DNA from: Thiohalocapsa sp.
GTDB lineage: Bacteria; Pseudomonadota; Gammaproteobacteria; Chromatiales; Chromatiaceae
Direction: 5' to 3'
Assembly: GCF_019695415.1 (NCBI RefSeq)
Contig: NZ_JAIFKJ010000151.1
Coordinates: forward strand, 1 to 5,437
DNA length: 5,437 nucleotides
Below, piece by piece: positions 1-5,437 of the stretch (within the stretch, counting starts at the first letter, position 1; each line of letters begins with the position of its first letter). The notes under the pieces were generated by a model. The model was given only the letters and a program-made list of their open reading frames with translations, was not told the origin of the DNA and did no database searches. A program made the translations under genes and the position numbers.

Positions 1-727
1 CGCGACGCCGATGCCGGCACCGACGCCGCCGCAGCCCATCACCCGCCGGGGCGCAGTGCGCCTATTGTCACTGCTGGCGGCGGCAGCGCTGTTTTGGCCT
101 GCGGCGGCCTGGGCGCTGACTGACCACGGCGGCGAGGTGGCGCCGGTGGACCTGCGTCCGCCGCGCGCGGCGGGCTGGACGCTCGAGCCCGGTGCCGAGC
201 CGGGCGCCGAGGCTTGGGACTGGCGGCCGCGGGTGGTGGGTACGGATGGCAGTGTGTACGCCTTCTATCGCGCCGAAGCCGGCGACAGCGACGTGCCCAT
301 CGGCCTCTACCTGGGTGTCTACCGCACCCAGCGCCAGGGGGCTGAGCTAGTGACCTCCGCTAACGTGATGATCGAGCAGCAGCACCCGGTCTGGAGCGAT
401 ACGATGGTGCGGCCGCGCCGCATTGCCCTCCCGACTGGCGAGCTCGCGCTCGAAGAGCACCACTTATCTTCCCACCGAGGGCAGCGGCTTTTGGTCTGGA
501 CTTGGTATCTCGTTGGCGACCACCGCACCGCCAATCCGTACCTCGCCAAGCTGCTTGAGGCCAAGTCGCGGCTGTCTGGCAATCGCGGCGAAGCCGCACT
601 CGTGGCCGTCGCAGCGCCCTATGACGAAAGACCGGAGGAGGCGGCCGGCGTTCTGACGGCCTTCCTCGAGACCATGTTGCCGGCCGTCGACGCCGAGGTC
701 TCGCGCGCATTGCAGGTGACGCCCTAA
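1..727 (+). CDS. xrtA: EpsI domain (DUF3485), probably the C-terminal part of a fused exosortase A (XrtA); 5' end outside window
   Basis: The frame is open from the left edge (first whole codon at base 2) to TAA at 725-727. The first in-frame ATG, at base 11, would give 238 residues; numbering below uses it. Residues 1-13 are a proline-rich basic linker, 15-36 one strongly hydrophobic helix, and about 45-235 a periplasmic-type domain. That domain carries the EpsI pattern: GW at 55-56, WDWRP at 69-73, a Tyr-rich stretch GLYLGVYRTQRQGAELV at 98-114, N118, W128, then WTWYLVG at 163-169 with K180 and the AA at 195-196. In exosortase A systems EpsI is either separate or fused behind the transpeptidase-like exosortase that cuts PEP-CTERM proteins; EpsI's own biochemical role is not settled. 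I favour the fusion because no Shine-Dalgarno precedes the ATG, the frame runs off the edge, and the sequence starts in an interdomain-like linker. The exosortase Cys/Arg/His active site would lie upstream and is not visible. The alternative is a free-standing epsI starting at or before base 11. The domain call is firm; the fusion is inferred. Confidence 0.8.
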   Translation, partial: ATPMPAPTPPQPITRRGAVRLLSLLAAAALFWPAAAWALTDHGGEVAPVDLRPPRAAGWTLEPGAEPGAEAWDWRPRVVGTDGSVYAFYRAEAGDSDVPIGLYLGVYRTQRQGAELVTSANVMIEQQHPVWSDTMVRPRRIALPTGELALEEHHLSSHRGQRLLVWTWYLVGDHRTANPYLAKLLEAKSRLSGNRGEAALVAVAAPYDERPEEAAGVLTAFLETMLPAVDAEVSRALQVTP

Positions 728-748
728 GGCGCCGGCTTGCCGCGCCTT
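726..748 (+). other. Imperfect hairpin in the only sizeable intergenic gap
   Basis: A perfect 7-base inverted repeat, AAGGCGC (726-732) and GCGCCTT (742-748), brackets a 9-base centre. In RNA the centre can add two further G-C pairs (734/741 and 735/740), leaving a CTTG loop and one bulged C at 733. The left arm begins inside the TAA stop of the EpsI gene. No U-tract follows (the next bases are CGGATC), so it is not a canonical intrinsic terminator. It could protect or process the mRNA between the two genes, act as a weak attenuator, or be a chance product of GC-rich sequence. The repeat is directly visible; the function is unknown. Confidence 0.4.
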
Positions 749-771
749 CGGATCAGGCTTGCCAGCGCAGC

Positions 772-2706
772 ATGTGTGCGATCACCGGCATTCTCATGGG
801 CGACCCCGCGGCGCCCGTGTCTGGCGAGCTGCTGCGTCGGATGAACGACGCGCAGGCGCATCGCGGGCCTGATCAACATGGTCTGCACCTCGAAGCCGGC
901 GTCGGCCTTGGGCATCGCCGACTGTCCATAATCGATCTGTCGGGCGGTCGCCAGCCGCTGTTCAATGAGGACGAGAGCGTCGTCGTCGTCTACAACGGCG
1001 AGATCTACAACTTCCAGTCCCTGGCTGCGGAGCTCAGCGCGCGTGGGCACCGCTTCCGTACCCACAGCGACACCGAGGTCATCGTCCACGCCTGGGAGGA
1101 ATGGGGCGAGCGCTGTGTCGAGCGCTTCCGCGGCATGTTCGCCTTTGGCCTCTGGGACCGTGCGCGCCAGACGTTGTTCTTGGCTCGGGATCGGCTCGGT
1201 ATCAAGCCTCTGCACTACGCCTGGCTTGCCGACGGGAGCCTCATCTTCGCTTCCGAGCTCAAGGCCTTGCAGCAGCATCCGGCGCTGCCGCGCAGCATCG
1301 CGCCCGACGCCGTCGAAGACTACTTCGCGTTCGGTTATGTGCCTGAGCCAAAGACGATATTCGCCAGTGTGCACAAGCTGCCGGCGGGGAACACACTCAG
1401 GGTGCGCCGCGGCGGCCCCCGCCCCGAGCCCGAGGCTTGGTGGGATGTGCCCTTCGCGGTTAAACATACCCCCCTCGACGCGGGCGCTGTTGGCGAAGAG
1501 CTGCTGGCGCGCCTGCACGAAGCGGTGCGCGTGCGGCTCATCGCAGAGGTCCCGCTGGGGGCTTTCTTGTCGGGTGGCGTGGACTCGAGCGCCGTGGTGG
1601 CGATGATGGCGCAGATCATGGACGATACCAATGCTGGTCCGGTGAATACTTGCTCCATCGCCTTCGGTGATCCGGCCTTCAACGAGTCCAGGTATGCGGA
1701 GCAGGTGGCGCGCCGTTACCACACGGAGCATCGCACCCGACAGCTGGACCCCGACCGCTTCGATCTGCTTGACACCTTGTCGAGGCTCTACGACGAGCCC
1801 TACGCCGACAGCTCCGCACTGCCTACCTACTTGCTTTGCGGTCTCGCCCGGGAGCAGGTCACTGTGGCGCTGTCCGGGGATGGCGGCGATGAAAACCTGG
1901 CGGGCTATCGGCGCTACCAGTGGCACCTGGACGAGCAGCGCCTGCGCAACCTGTTGCCGCTCAACCTGCGTCGCGGGCTGTTTGGGCCCCTTGGACGCTT
2001 GTACCCGCCGTTGTATCGGGCACCGCGCTTTCTGCGTGCAAAGGCCACTTTCCAAGCGATGGCTCGAGATGCAGTGGCGGGCTACTTCAATATCATCGCG
2101 GTGCTCGATGACAACCTGCGCGAGCAACTGTACAGCCCCGCCTTCAAACAGTGCCTGCAGGGGTACAGCGCCGTGGAAGTCCTGCGTCGGCATGCCACTC
2201 GGAGCCCGACCGACGATCCGCTGTCCCTGGTGCAATACTTGGATATGAAGACATACTTGGTGGACGACATCCTCACCAAGGTCGACCGTGCGAGCATGGC
2301 GCACGCCCTGGAGGTGCGGGTGCCGCTGCTCGATCACGAGCTGGTAGAGTGGATCTCGGGGCTGCCCCCCGATCTCAAGCTCAAAGACCGCGACGGCAAG
2401 CACCTACTCAAGTCGGCGCTGCGCGCGCATCTGCCCGCCGACCTCTTATACCGCGCGAAGACGGGCTTTGCGGTGCCGCTGGCGGCCTGGTTCCGTGGCC
2501 CGCTGCGCGAGCGGGTGCGTGCCTCACTGCTGGGGCCGCAGCTCGCCGACACCGGACTCTTCGAGCGTGGCTTCCTCGTGCACCTGCTGGACACCCACGA
2601 CAGCGGGCGGCGCGATTACAGCGCCGCACTCTGGAGCCTGCTGATGTTCGAGGCCTTCCTGAAGCGCGAGGGCGCTGGGGAGCCTGCGCGCGCGGAAGCG
2701 GCCTAA
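772..2706 (+). CDS. Exosortase A/PEP-CTERM system-associated amidotransferase (asparagine synthetase-like)
   Basis: This 644-residue cytoplasmic protein has two domains. The N-terminal class II glutaminase has Cys2 as expected nucleophile (MCAITG), HRGPD at 30-34, R50 in HRRLSIIDLS, NGEIYN at 75-80, SDTEV at 99-103 and RGMFAFGLWD at 120-129. The C-terminal ATP-pyrophosphatase synthetase domain has the PP-loop SGGVDSS at 267-273, LSGDGGDE at 367-374, and a long conserved block around KVDRASMAHALEVRVPLLD (503-521). Such enzymes release ammonia from glutamine and pass it through a tunnel to an acyl-adenylate. Overall sequence, length and context fit the exosortase A-associated amidotransferase family rather than housekeeping AsnB; the acceptor is probably a carboxyl group on a polysaccharide precursor, which is inference. 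The start is fixed by Cys2, because the initiator Met must be removed to expose it; the Shine-Dalgarno is poor (AGG at 755-757, 14 bases away). It lies 44 bases after the EpsI stop and one base before the next gene. All key residues look intact; Ala replaces the frequent Gly after Cys2, a position that varies in the family (E. coli AsnB has Ser). Confidence 0.93.
   Translation: MCAITGILMGDPAAPVSGELLRRMNDAQAHRGPDQHGLHLEAGVGLGHRRLSIIDLSGGRQPLFNEDESVVVVYNGEIYNFQSLAAELSARGHRFRTHSDTEVIVHAWEEWGERCVERFRGMFAFGLWDRARQTLFLARDRLGIKPLHYAWLADGSLIFASELKALQQHPALPRSIAPDAVEDYFAFGYVPEPKTIFASVHKLPAGNTLRVRRGGPRPEPEAWWDVPFAVKHTPLDAGAVGEELLARLHEAVRVRLIAEVPLGAFLSGGVDSSAVVAMMAQIMDDTNAGPVNTCSIAFGDPAFNESRYAEQVARRYHTEHRTRQLDPDRFDLLDTLSRLYDEPYADSSALPTYLLCGLAREQVTVALSGDGGDENLAGYRRYQWHLDEQRLRNLLPLNLRRGLFGPLGRLYPPLYRAPRFLRAKATFQAMARDAVAGYFNIIAVLDDNLREQLYSPAFKQCLQGYSAVEVLRRHATRSPTDDPLSLVQYLDMKTYLVDDILTKVDRASMAHALEVRVPLLDHELVEWISGLPPDLKLKDRDGKHLLKSALRAHLPADLLYRAKTGFAVPLAAWFRGPLRERVRASLLGPQLADTGLFERGFLVHLLDTHDSGRRDYSAALWSLLMFEAFLKREGAGEPARAEAA
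2694..2698 (+). promoter_or_regulatory. Likely ribosome binding site of the glycosyltransferase gene
   Basis: GGAAG sits nine bases before the ATG at 2708, inside the last codons of the amidotransferase gene. It is the clearest Shine-Dalgarno-like match at any start in the window and supports the ATG at 2708. The match is only five bases in a purine-containing GC-rich tail, so it may be partly fortuitous; translational coupling across the one-base gap could also drive initiation. Confidence 0.4.
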
Positions 2707-2707
2707 C

Positions 2708-3967
2708 ATGAAAATCCTGCACGTCCTCGATCACTCCATCCCGCTACACAGCGGTTACACCTTTCGCACCCGCGCCATTCTCCGGCAGCAGGCGGCGTTG
2801 GGCTGGGAGACGGTGCAGGTCACCTCAGGCAAGCAGGGGGCAACCGCTTCACCCGTCGAGACCATCGAAGGCCTGCGTTTTCATCGGACTCCACCGCCCA
2901 CCGGGCCGGTAGCCCGACTGCCCGTGCTCAATCAATGGCGCGGCGTGGCAGACTTGGCGCGTCGGCTCGATAATGCCGTCGCCGCTGAGCGGCCGGACCT
3001 GCTCCACGCGCACTCGCCGGCGCTGAACGGCCTAGCCGCGCTTCGCGTGGGCCGCCGTCGCGGCCTGCCGGTGGTCTACGAGTGCCGGGCCTTTTGGGAG
3101 GACGCCGCGGTCGACCACGGTACCAGTCGCGAGGGCGATCTGCGCTATCGTCTCGCGCGCGCCATGGAGACCCGCGTGTTCCGCAGGGCGGACGCCGTCA
3201 CCTGCATCTGCGAGGGCTTGCGGGCGGATATTGCCGCCCGCGGCATTGCCCCCGCCAAACTCACGGTGATCCCGAATGCCGTCGACGCCGAGCGCTTCCT
3301 GCTCGACGTACCCCGGGATGACGCCCTGGCGGCGCAGCTCGGCCTCGGCGATGCGCCCGTCCTTGGTTTTATCGGCTCCTTCTATGCCTACGAAGGGCTC
3401 GACCTCGCGGTCGCCGCCATGGCCCGCCTCGCCAACCGCTCAGAGGCACAGCCTGCGCCGCATTTGTTGTTGGTGGGCGGCGGTCCGCAGGAGCCTCGGC
3501 TGCGGGAGCTGGTCGAGACGCTCGGTCTCGGGGCGCGGGTGCACTTCACCGGGCGTGTGCCGCACGATGCCGTGCACCGCTACTACAGCCTTGTGGATAT
3601 CCTGTTGTATCCGCGCCGCTCCATGCGGCTGACGGACCTGGTGACCCCGCTCAAGCCCCTGGAGGCAATGGCGCAAGGCAAGCTGGTGTTGGCCTCGGAC
3701 GTGGGGGGGCATCGGGAGCTGATTCGCGATGGCGTGACAGGTCGGCTTTTCGCCGCGGGCGACGTCGACGCGCTGGCAGCTATGGTGTCCACCATGCTCG
3801 TGCAGCGTGGGGCTTGGGCTGCACAACGTGCAGCGGGGCGGCGCTTTGTGGAAGAGGAGCGGACTTGGGCGCGCAGCGTCGCCCGCTATCGTGACGTCTA
3901 CGCCCATGTGCTGGGGGCTTCGCCGCAGGTGCCTGCGGCGCTCACCGACAGCGAACCGGTGCGCTGA
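2708..3967 (+). CDS. GT4-type glycosyltransferase, exosortase A/PEP-CTERM system-associated
   Basis: This 419-residue soluble or peripherally membrane-bound GT-B enzyme has no signal peptide or membrane helix. The N-terminal acceptor domain opens with MKILHVLDHSIPLHSGYTFR (1-20), the near-invariant opening I associate with the exosortase A-linked glycosyltransferase family (TIGR04063, Daro_2409-like). It continues with LLHAHSP (98-104) and YECRAFWED (124-132). The C-terminal nucleotide-sugar domain shows VIPNAVD (187-193), GFIGSFYAYEGLD (220-232), LLVGGGP (254-260), FTGRVPH (280-286), and the donor-site block TPLKPLEAMAQGK (313-325) followed by SDVGGHREL (330-338). The family transfers a sugar from a nucleotide donor, with retention, to a lipid-linked or polymer acceptor; the donor and acceptor here cannot be told from sequence. 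E319 is preceded by acidic D310 rather than a Glu at canonical EX7E spacing, which may be normal in this subfamily. It starts one base after the amidotransferase stop and overlaps the next gene by one base, so co-translation in an exopolysaccharide operon is likely. Length and start fit the family well. Confidence 0.93.
   Translation: MKILHVLDHSIPLHSGYTFRTRAILRQQAALGWETVQVTSGKQGATASPVETIEGLRFHRTPPPTGPVARLPVLNQWRGVADLARRLDNAVAAERPDLLHAHSPALNGLAALRVGRRRGLPVVYECRAFWEDAAVDHGTSREGDLRYRLARAMETRVFRRADAVTCICEGLRADIAARGIAPAKLTVIPNAVDAERFLLDVPRDDALAAQLGLGDAPVLGFIGSFYAYEGLDLAVAAMARLANRSEAQPAPHLLLVGGGPQEPRLRELVETLGLGARVHFTGRVPHDAVHRYYSLVDILLYPRRSMRLTDLVTPLKPLEAMAQGKLVLASDVGGHRELIRDGVTGRLFAAGDVDALAAMVSTMLVQRGAWAAQRAAGRRFVEEERTWARSVARYRDVYAHVLGASPQVPAALTDSEPVR
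3921..3940 (+). other. Near-palindromic 9-base inverted repeat at the 3' end of the glycosyltransferase gene
   Basis: CGCCGCAGG (3921-3929) and CCTGCGGCG (3932-3940) are exact reverse complements separated by TG. As RNA they would form an eight-pair stem closed by a GTGC loop. It lies in the poorly conserved C-terminal tail of the glycosyltransferase and ends 26 bases before the ATG of the CapK-like gene, so it would not cover that start. There is no U-tract, so it is not a terminator. A role in mRNA stability or in tuning coupled translation is possible; chance in GC-rich coding sequence is equally possible. Confidence 0.4.
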
Positions 3968-3969
3968 TG
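3965..3969 (+). promoter_or_regulatory. TGATG stop-start overlap, translational coupling site
   Basis: The TGA of the glycosyltransferase (3965-3967) shares its A with the ATG of the CapK-like gene (3967-3969). The bases before it (GCGAACCGGTGCGC) hold no good Shine-Dalgarno, so re-initiation by the ribosome finishing the upstream gene is the simplest explanation for how the downstream gene is translated. This fixes the two products at a linked dosage, which fits neighbouring steps of one pathway. Confidence 0.6.
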
Positions 3970-5358
3970 GCCGATCTCTACACCCGCTTGGCCAGTAGTG
4001 CGCTGTTTCCCCTCCATGAGTGGGCCAAGGGACACCACACAGTCGCCGTCCGGCGGCAGCTCGAGCAAACGCAGTGGTTGCCGCGGGCCGATGTGTTGAG
4101 GCTGCAGGGCCAACGGCTCGCCCGCTTCATGCGGGAGGCCCATGCACGCGTCCCCTATGTTCAGCACCTGTTCGACAGCCTGGGCCTAACGCCAAGCGAC
4201 GTGCAAGACCTGGATGGGTTGCGACGGCTGCCGCTCATGGACAAAGCGACCATCCGCGCACACACCGAAGCGCTCAGGGCCCGCGACGCCAGCCGACTCG
4301 TGCGCTTCAACACCGGCGGCTCCACGGGGGAGCCCTTGGTGTTTTACATTGGCAAGGACCGTGTCAGCCACGATGTGGCTGCCAAGTGGCGGGCGACGCG
4401 ATGGTGGGGTGTCGACATCGGCGACCCGGAGATTGTCGTCTGGGGCTCCCCCATCGAGCTTGGCGCCCAGGATCGACTACGCAGCCTGCGGGACAAGCTG
4501 CTTCGCACCCGGCTGCTGCCTGCCTTCGAGCTGTCGCCGCAGAACCTGGACCGGTTCATCACCGAGATCCGCCACTTTCGCCCGCGCATGCTCTTCGGCT
4601 ATCCCTCCTCACTGGCGCTGATCGCAGGCCATGCGGAACAGGCGAGTGTACCGCTCGATGGACTCGGCATCCGCGTAGCCTTTGTCACCTCTGAGCAGCT
4701 CTATGACCATCAGCGCCAGGCCATCGAGCGCGTCTTCGGCTGTCCCGTGGCCAACGGCTACGGCGGCCGGGACGCAGGCTTCATCGCCCACGCTTGCCCC
4801 GAGGGGCGGCTGCACATCAGCGCCGAGGACATTGTTGTCGAGATCCTGGACGCCGAGGGCCAGCCGCTGCCGATGGGGCAGAGCGGCGAAATCGTGGTGA
4901 CCCACCTGGCGACGGCGGACTTCCCATTCATCCGCTATCGCACTGGGGATGTCGGAGCATTGGATGCGGACCCCTGTCCTTGCGGGCGCGGTTTGCCGGT
5001 GCTTGGGCGTATCGAGGGGCGCTCCACGGACTTCGTCGTTGCTGCGGACGGCACCATCATGCACGGCCTCGCGCTGATCTATGTCCTGCGGGATATCCCC
5101 GCCATCGATCAGTTCAAGATCGTTCAGGAGTCACTGTCCCACACTCGCGTGCTGGTGACCTCCGGCGAGCCGTTGGCGGAGAACTCGGTCGGGGAGATCA
5201 AAGCCCAGTTCAACCGCCGACTCGGTCGCGATGTGCAGATCACCATCGAGCACGTGGCGGAGATCCCGCGCGAGCAATCGGGCAAGTACCGCTACGTCGT
5301 CAGCCATGTCCCAGCGTCTACCACCGCGACACTAAGCGCTGACATGGGGCGCGTCTGA
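3967..5358 (+). CDS. PaaK/CapK-like adenylate-forming enzyme (phenylacetate--CoA ligase family protein)
   Basis: This 463-residue cytoplasmic protein belongs to the ANL adenylating superfamily, COG1541 branch. Residues 25-100 form the usual helical lead-in (QWLPRADVLRLQ, HARVPYVQHLF, LPLMDKATIRAH). The ATP phosphate-binding loop is NTGGSTGEP (115-123). The A5-like motif is NGYGGRDAG (263-271), the A8 motif RYRTGD (323-328), then CPCGR (337-341), and GRSTDFV (351-357) leading into the small C-terminal domain. The candidate catalytic Lys is K440 in REQSGKYRY. The family activates a carboxylic acid as acyl-AMP and often makes a CoA thioester. Members in capsule and exopolysaccharide clusters (CapK) are common, but their substrates are mostly unknown; a true phenylacetate pathway is unlikely because no paa genes are nearby. 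It is not the longer acyl-CoA ligase often found in exosortase A clusters. The ATG overlaps the preceding TGA (TGATG) with no Shine-Dalgarno, so translation is probably coupled. D269 stands where many relatives have Glu. Family is sure; substrate is unknown. Confidence 0.9.
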   Translation: MADLYTRLASSALFPLHEWAKGHHTVAVRRQLEQTQWLPRADVLRLQGQRLARFMREAHARVPYVQHLFDSLGLTPSDVQDLDGLRRLPLMDKATIRAHTEALRARDASRLVRFNTGGSTGEPLVFYIGKDRVSHDVAAKWRATRWWGVDIGDPEIVVWGSPIELGAQDRLRSLRDKLLRTRLLPAFELSPQNLDRFITEIRHFRPRMLFGYPSSLALIAGHAEQASVPLDGLGIRVAFVTSEQLYDHQRQAIERVFGCPVANGYGGRDAGFIAHACPEGRLHISAEDIVVEILDAEGQPLPMGQSGEIVVTHLATADFPFIRYRTGDVGALDADPCPCGRGLPVLGRIEGRSTDFVVAADGTIMHGLALIYVLRDIPAIDQFKIVQESLSHTRVLVTSGEPLAENSVGEIKAQFNRRLGRDVQITIEHVAEIPREQSGKYRYVVSHVPASTTATLSADMGRV

Positions 5359-5361
5359 GTC

Positions 5362-5437
5362 ATGGGACTACGCGACATCTTCCTGCTGGTGACGATCTAC
5401 GGATCGATCCCCTTCATCTACATGAAACCCTTCGTCG
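5362..5437 (+). CDS. N-terminus of a probable exosortase A-associated O-glycosylation ligase (Wzy/O-antigen ligase-like), cut by window end
   Basis: Only the first 25 codons are present. They start at the ATG three bases after the CapK-like stop and run open to the edge. The peptide begins MGLRDIFLLVTIYGSIPFIY and continues with MKPFV. This is a short polar start, an amphipathic-to-hydrophobic first membrane segment (about residues 5-20), then a basic/Pro break. The pattern (M-x-LRDI-hydrophobic-GS-P-hydrophobic-PFV) matches my memory of the opening of the exosortase A-associated putative O-glycosylation ligase (TIGR03097), a multi-spanning inner-membrane protein of the O-antigen ligase/polymerase superfamily that commonly sits in these clusters. 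The ribosome site is weak (GGGG at 5346-5349, 12 bases upstream), so coupling to the preceding gene is likely. With so little sequence the assignment depends on context as much as on the residues. Confidence 0.65.
   Translation, partial: MGLRDIFLLVTIYGSIPFIYMKPFV

Noticed and set aside
3..28. Direct repeat CGACGCCG at 3-10 and 21-28
   Set aside because: Only eight bases, in a Pro/Ala/Thr-coding linker where GC-rich codons naturally recur; no sign of a mobile element or binding-site array.
728..771. Possible internal promoter in the intergenic gap
   Set aside because: No convincing -35/-10 pair; the gap is GC-rich and too short to hold a sigma70-like promoter with leader.
724..2403. A 559-codon open frame on the - strand opposite the amidotransferase
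   Set aside because: It mirrors a gene with intact catalytic motifs over its whole length, shows no recognisable domain, and is His/Arg/Gln/Val-rich as expected from the antisense of GC-rich coding DNA. Long antisense frames are common at this GC content.
772..2706. Housekeeping asparagine synthetase asnB
   Set aside because: The sequence is longer than E. coli-type AsnB, has LSGDGGDE rather than LSGEGSDE, and lies between exosortase-linked genes, so the exosortase A-associated amidotransferase assignment fits better.
2151..2711. Open frame of 186 codons on the + strand in another frame across the amidotransferase 3' end
   Set aside because: Ala/Arg/Gly-rich composition with no motif, fully inside a well-supported gene.
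3703..3709. Run of seven G in the glycosyltransferase gene as a possible phase-variation tract
   Set aside because: It encodes the conserved DVGGH segment in frame, is short, and the gene is intact; runs of this length are expected in GC-rich DNA.
3440..3907. Open frame of 155 codons on the - strand in the glycosyltransferase gene
   Set aside because: Overlaps the conserved donor-binding domain of the glycosyltransferase and shows no domain of its own.
4794..5342. Open frame of 182 codons on the + strand in another frame inside the CapK-like gene
   Set aside because: Arg/Ala/Gly-rich low-complexity product; the frame of the CapK-like gene carries A8, CPCGR and the C-terminal Lys over the same bases.

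Overview
The window is high-GC (by eye about two thirds G+C), gene-dense bacterial DNA. All five supported genes are on the + strand, with junctions of 44, 1, -1 and 3 bases. The protein set points to a Gram-negative proteobacterium, most likely a beta- or gammaproteobacterium. It is a piece of an exosortase A (XrtA)/PEP-CTERM-associated exopolysaccharide cluster. The phylum call rests on gene families and GC only; no marker gene for a species call is present.

Layout, left to right. (1) Bases 1-727 encode an EpsI (DUF3485) domain with one hydrophobic helix before it. The frame is open to the window edge and begins in a proline-rich linker, so this is probably the C-terminal part of a fused exosortase A-EpsI protein. 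(2) A 44-base gap holds an imperfect hairpin without a U-tract. (3) Bases 772-2706 encode an asparagine-synthetase-like glutamine amidotransferase of the exosortase A-associated type. (4) Bases 2708-3967 encode a GT4-type glycosyltransferase of the exosortase A-associated type. (5) Bases 3967-5358 encode a PaaK/CapK-like adenylate-forming enzyme, which overlaps the previous stop by one base (TGATG). (6) Bases 5362-5437 hold the first 25 codons of a membrane protein resembling the exosortase A-associated O-antigen-ligase/Wzy-like protein.

How the genes fit together (inference from family knowledge): the glycosyltransferase adds a sugar to a lipid-linked repeat unit in the cytoplasm. The amidotransferase and the CapK-like enzyme are candidates for activating and amidating or acylating a carboxyl or amino group on that unit. 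The Wzy/ligase-like membrane protein would polymerise or transfer the glycan. Exosortase A with its EpsI domain processes PEP-CTERM proteins at the inner membrane, and these proteins are thought to associate with the exported polysaccharide. The very short junctions suggest one transcript; its promoter must lie upstream of the window because none is evident inside. No RNA gene, insertion sequence, CRISPR array, attachment site or origin was seen. There is no non-coding stretch longer than 44 bases. The system is of a known type; the less ordinary details are the two hairpins, the acidic substitution in the CapK-like active site, and the pairing of an amidotransferase with an adenylating enzyme.
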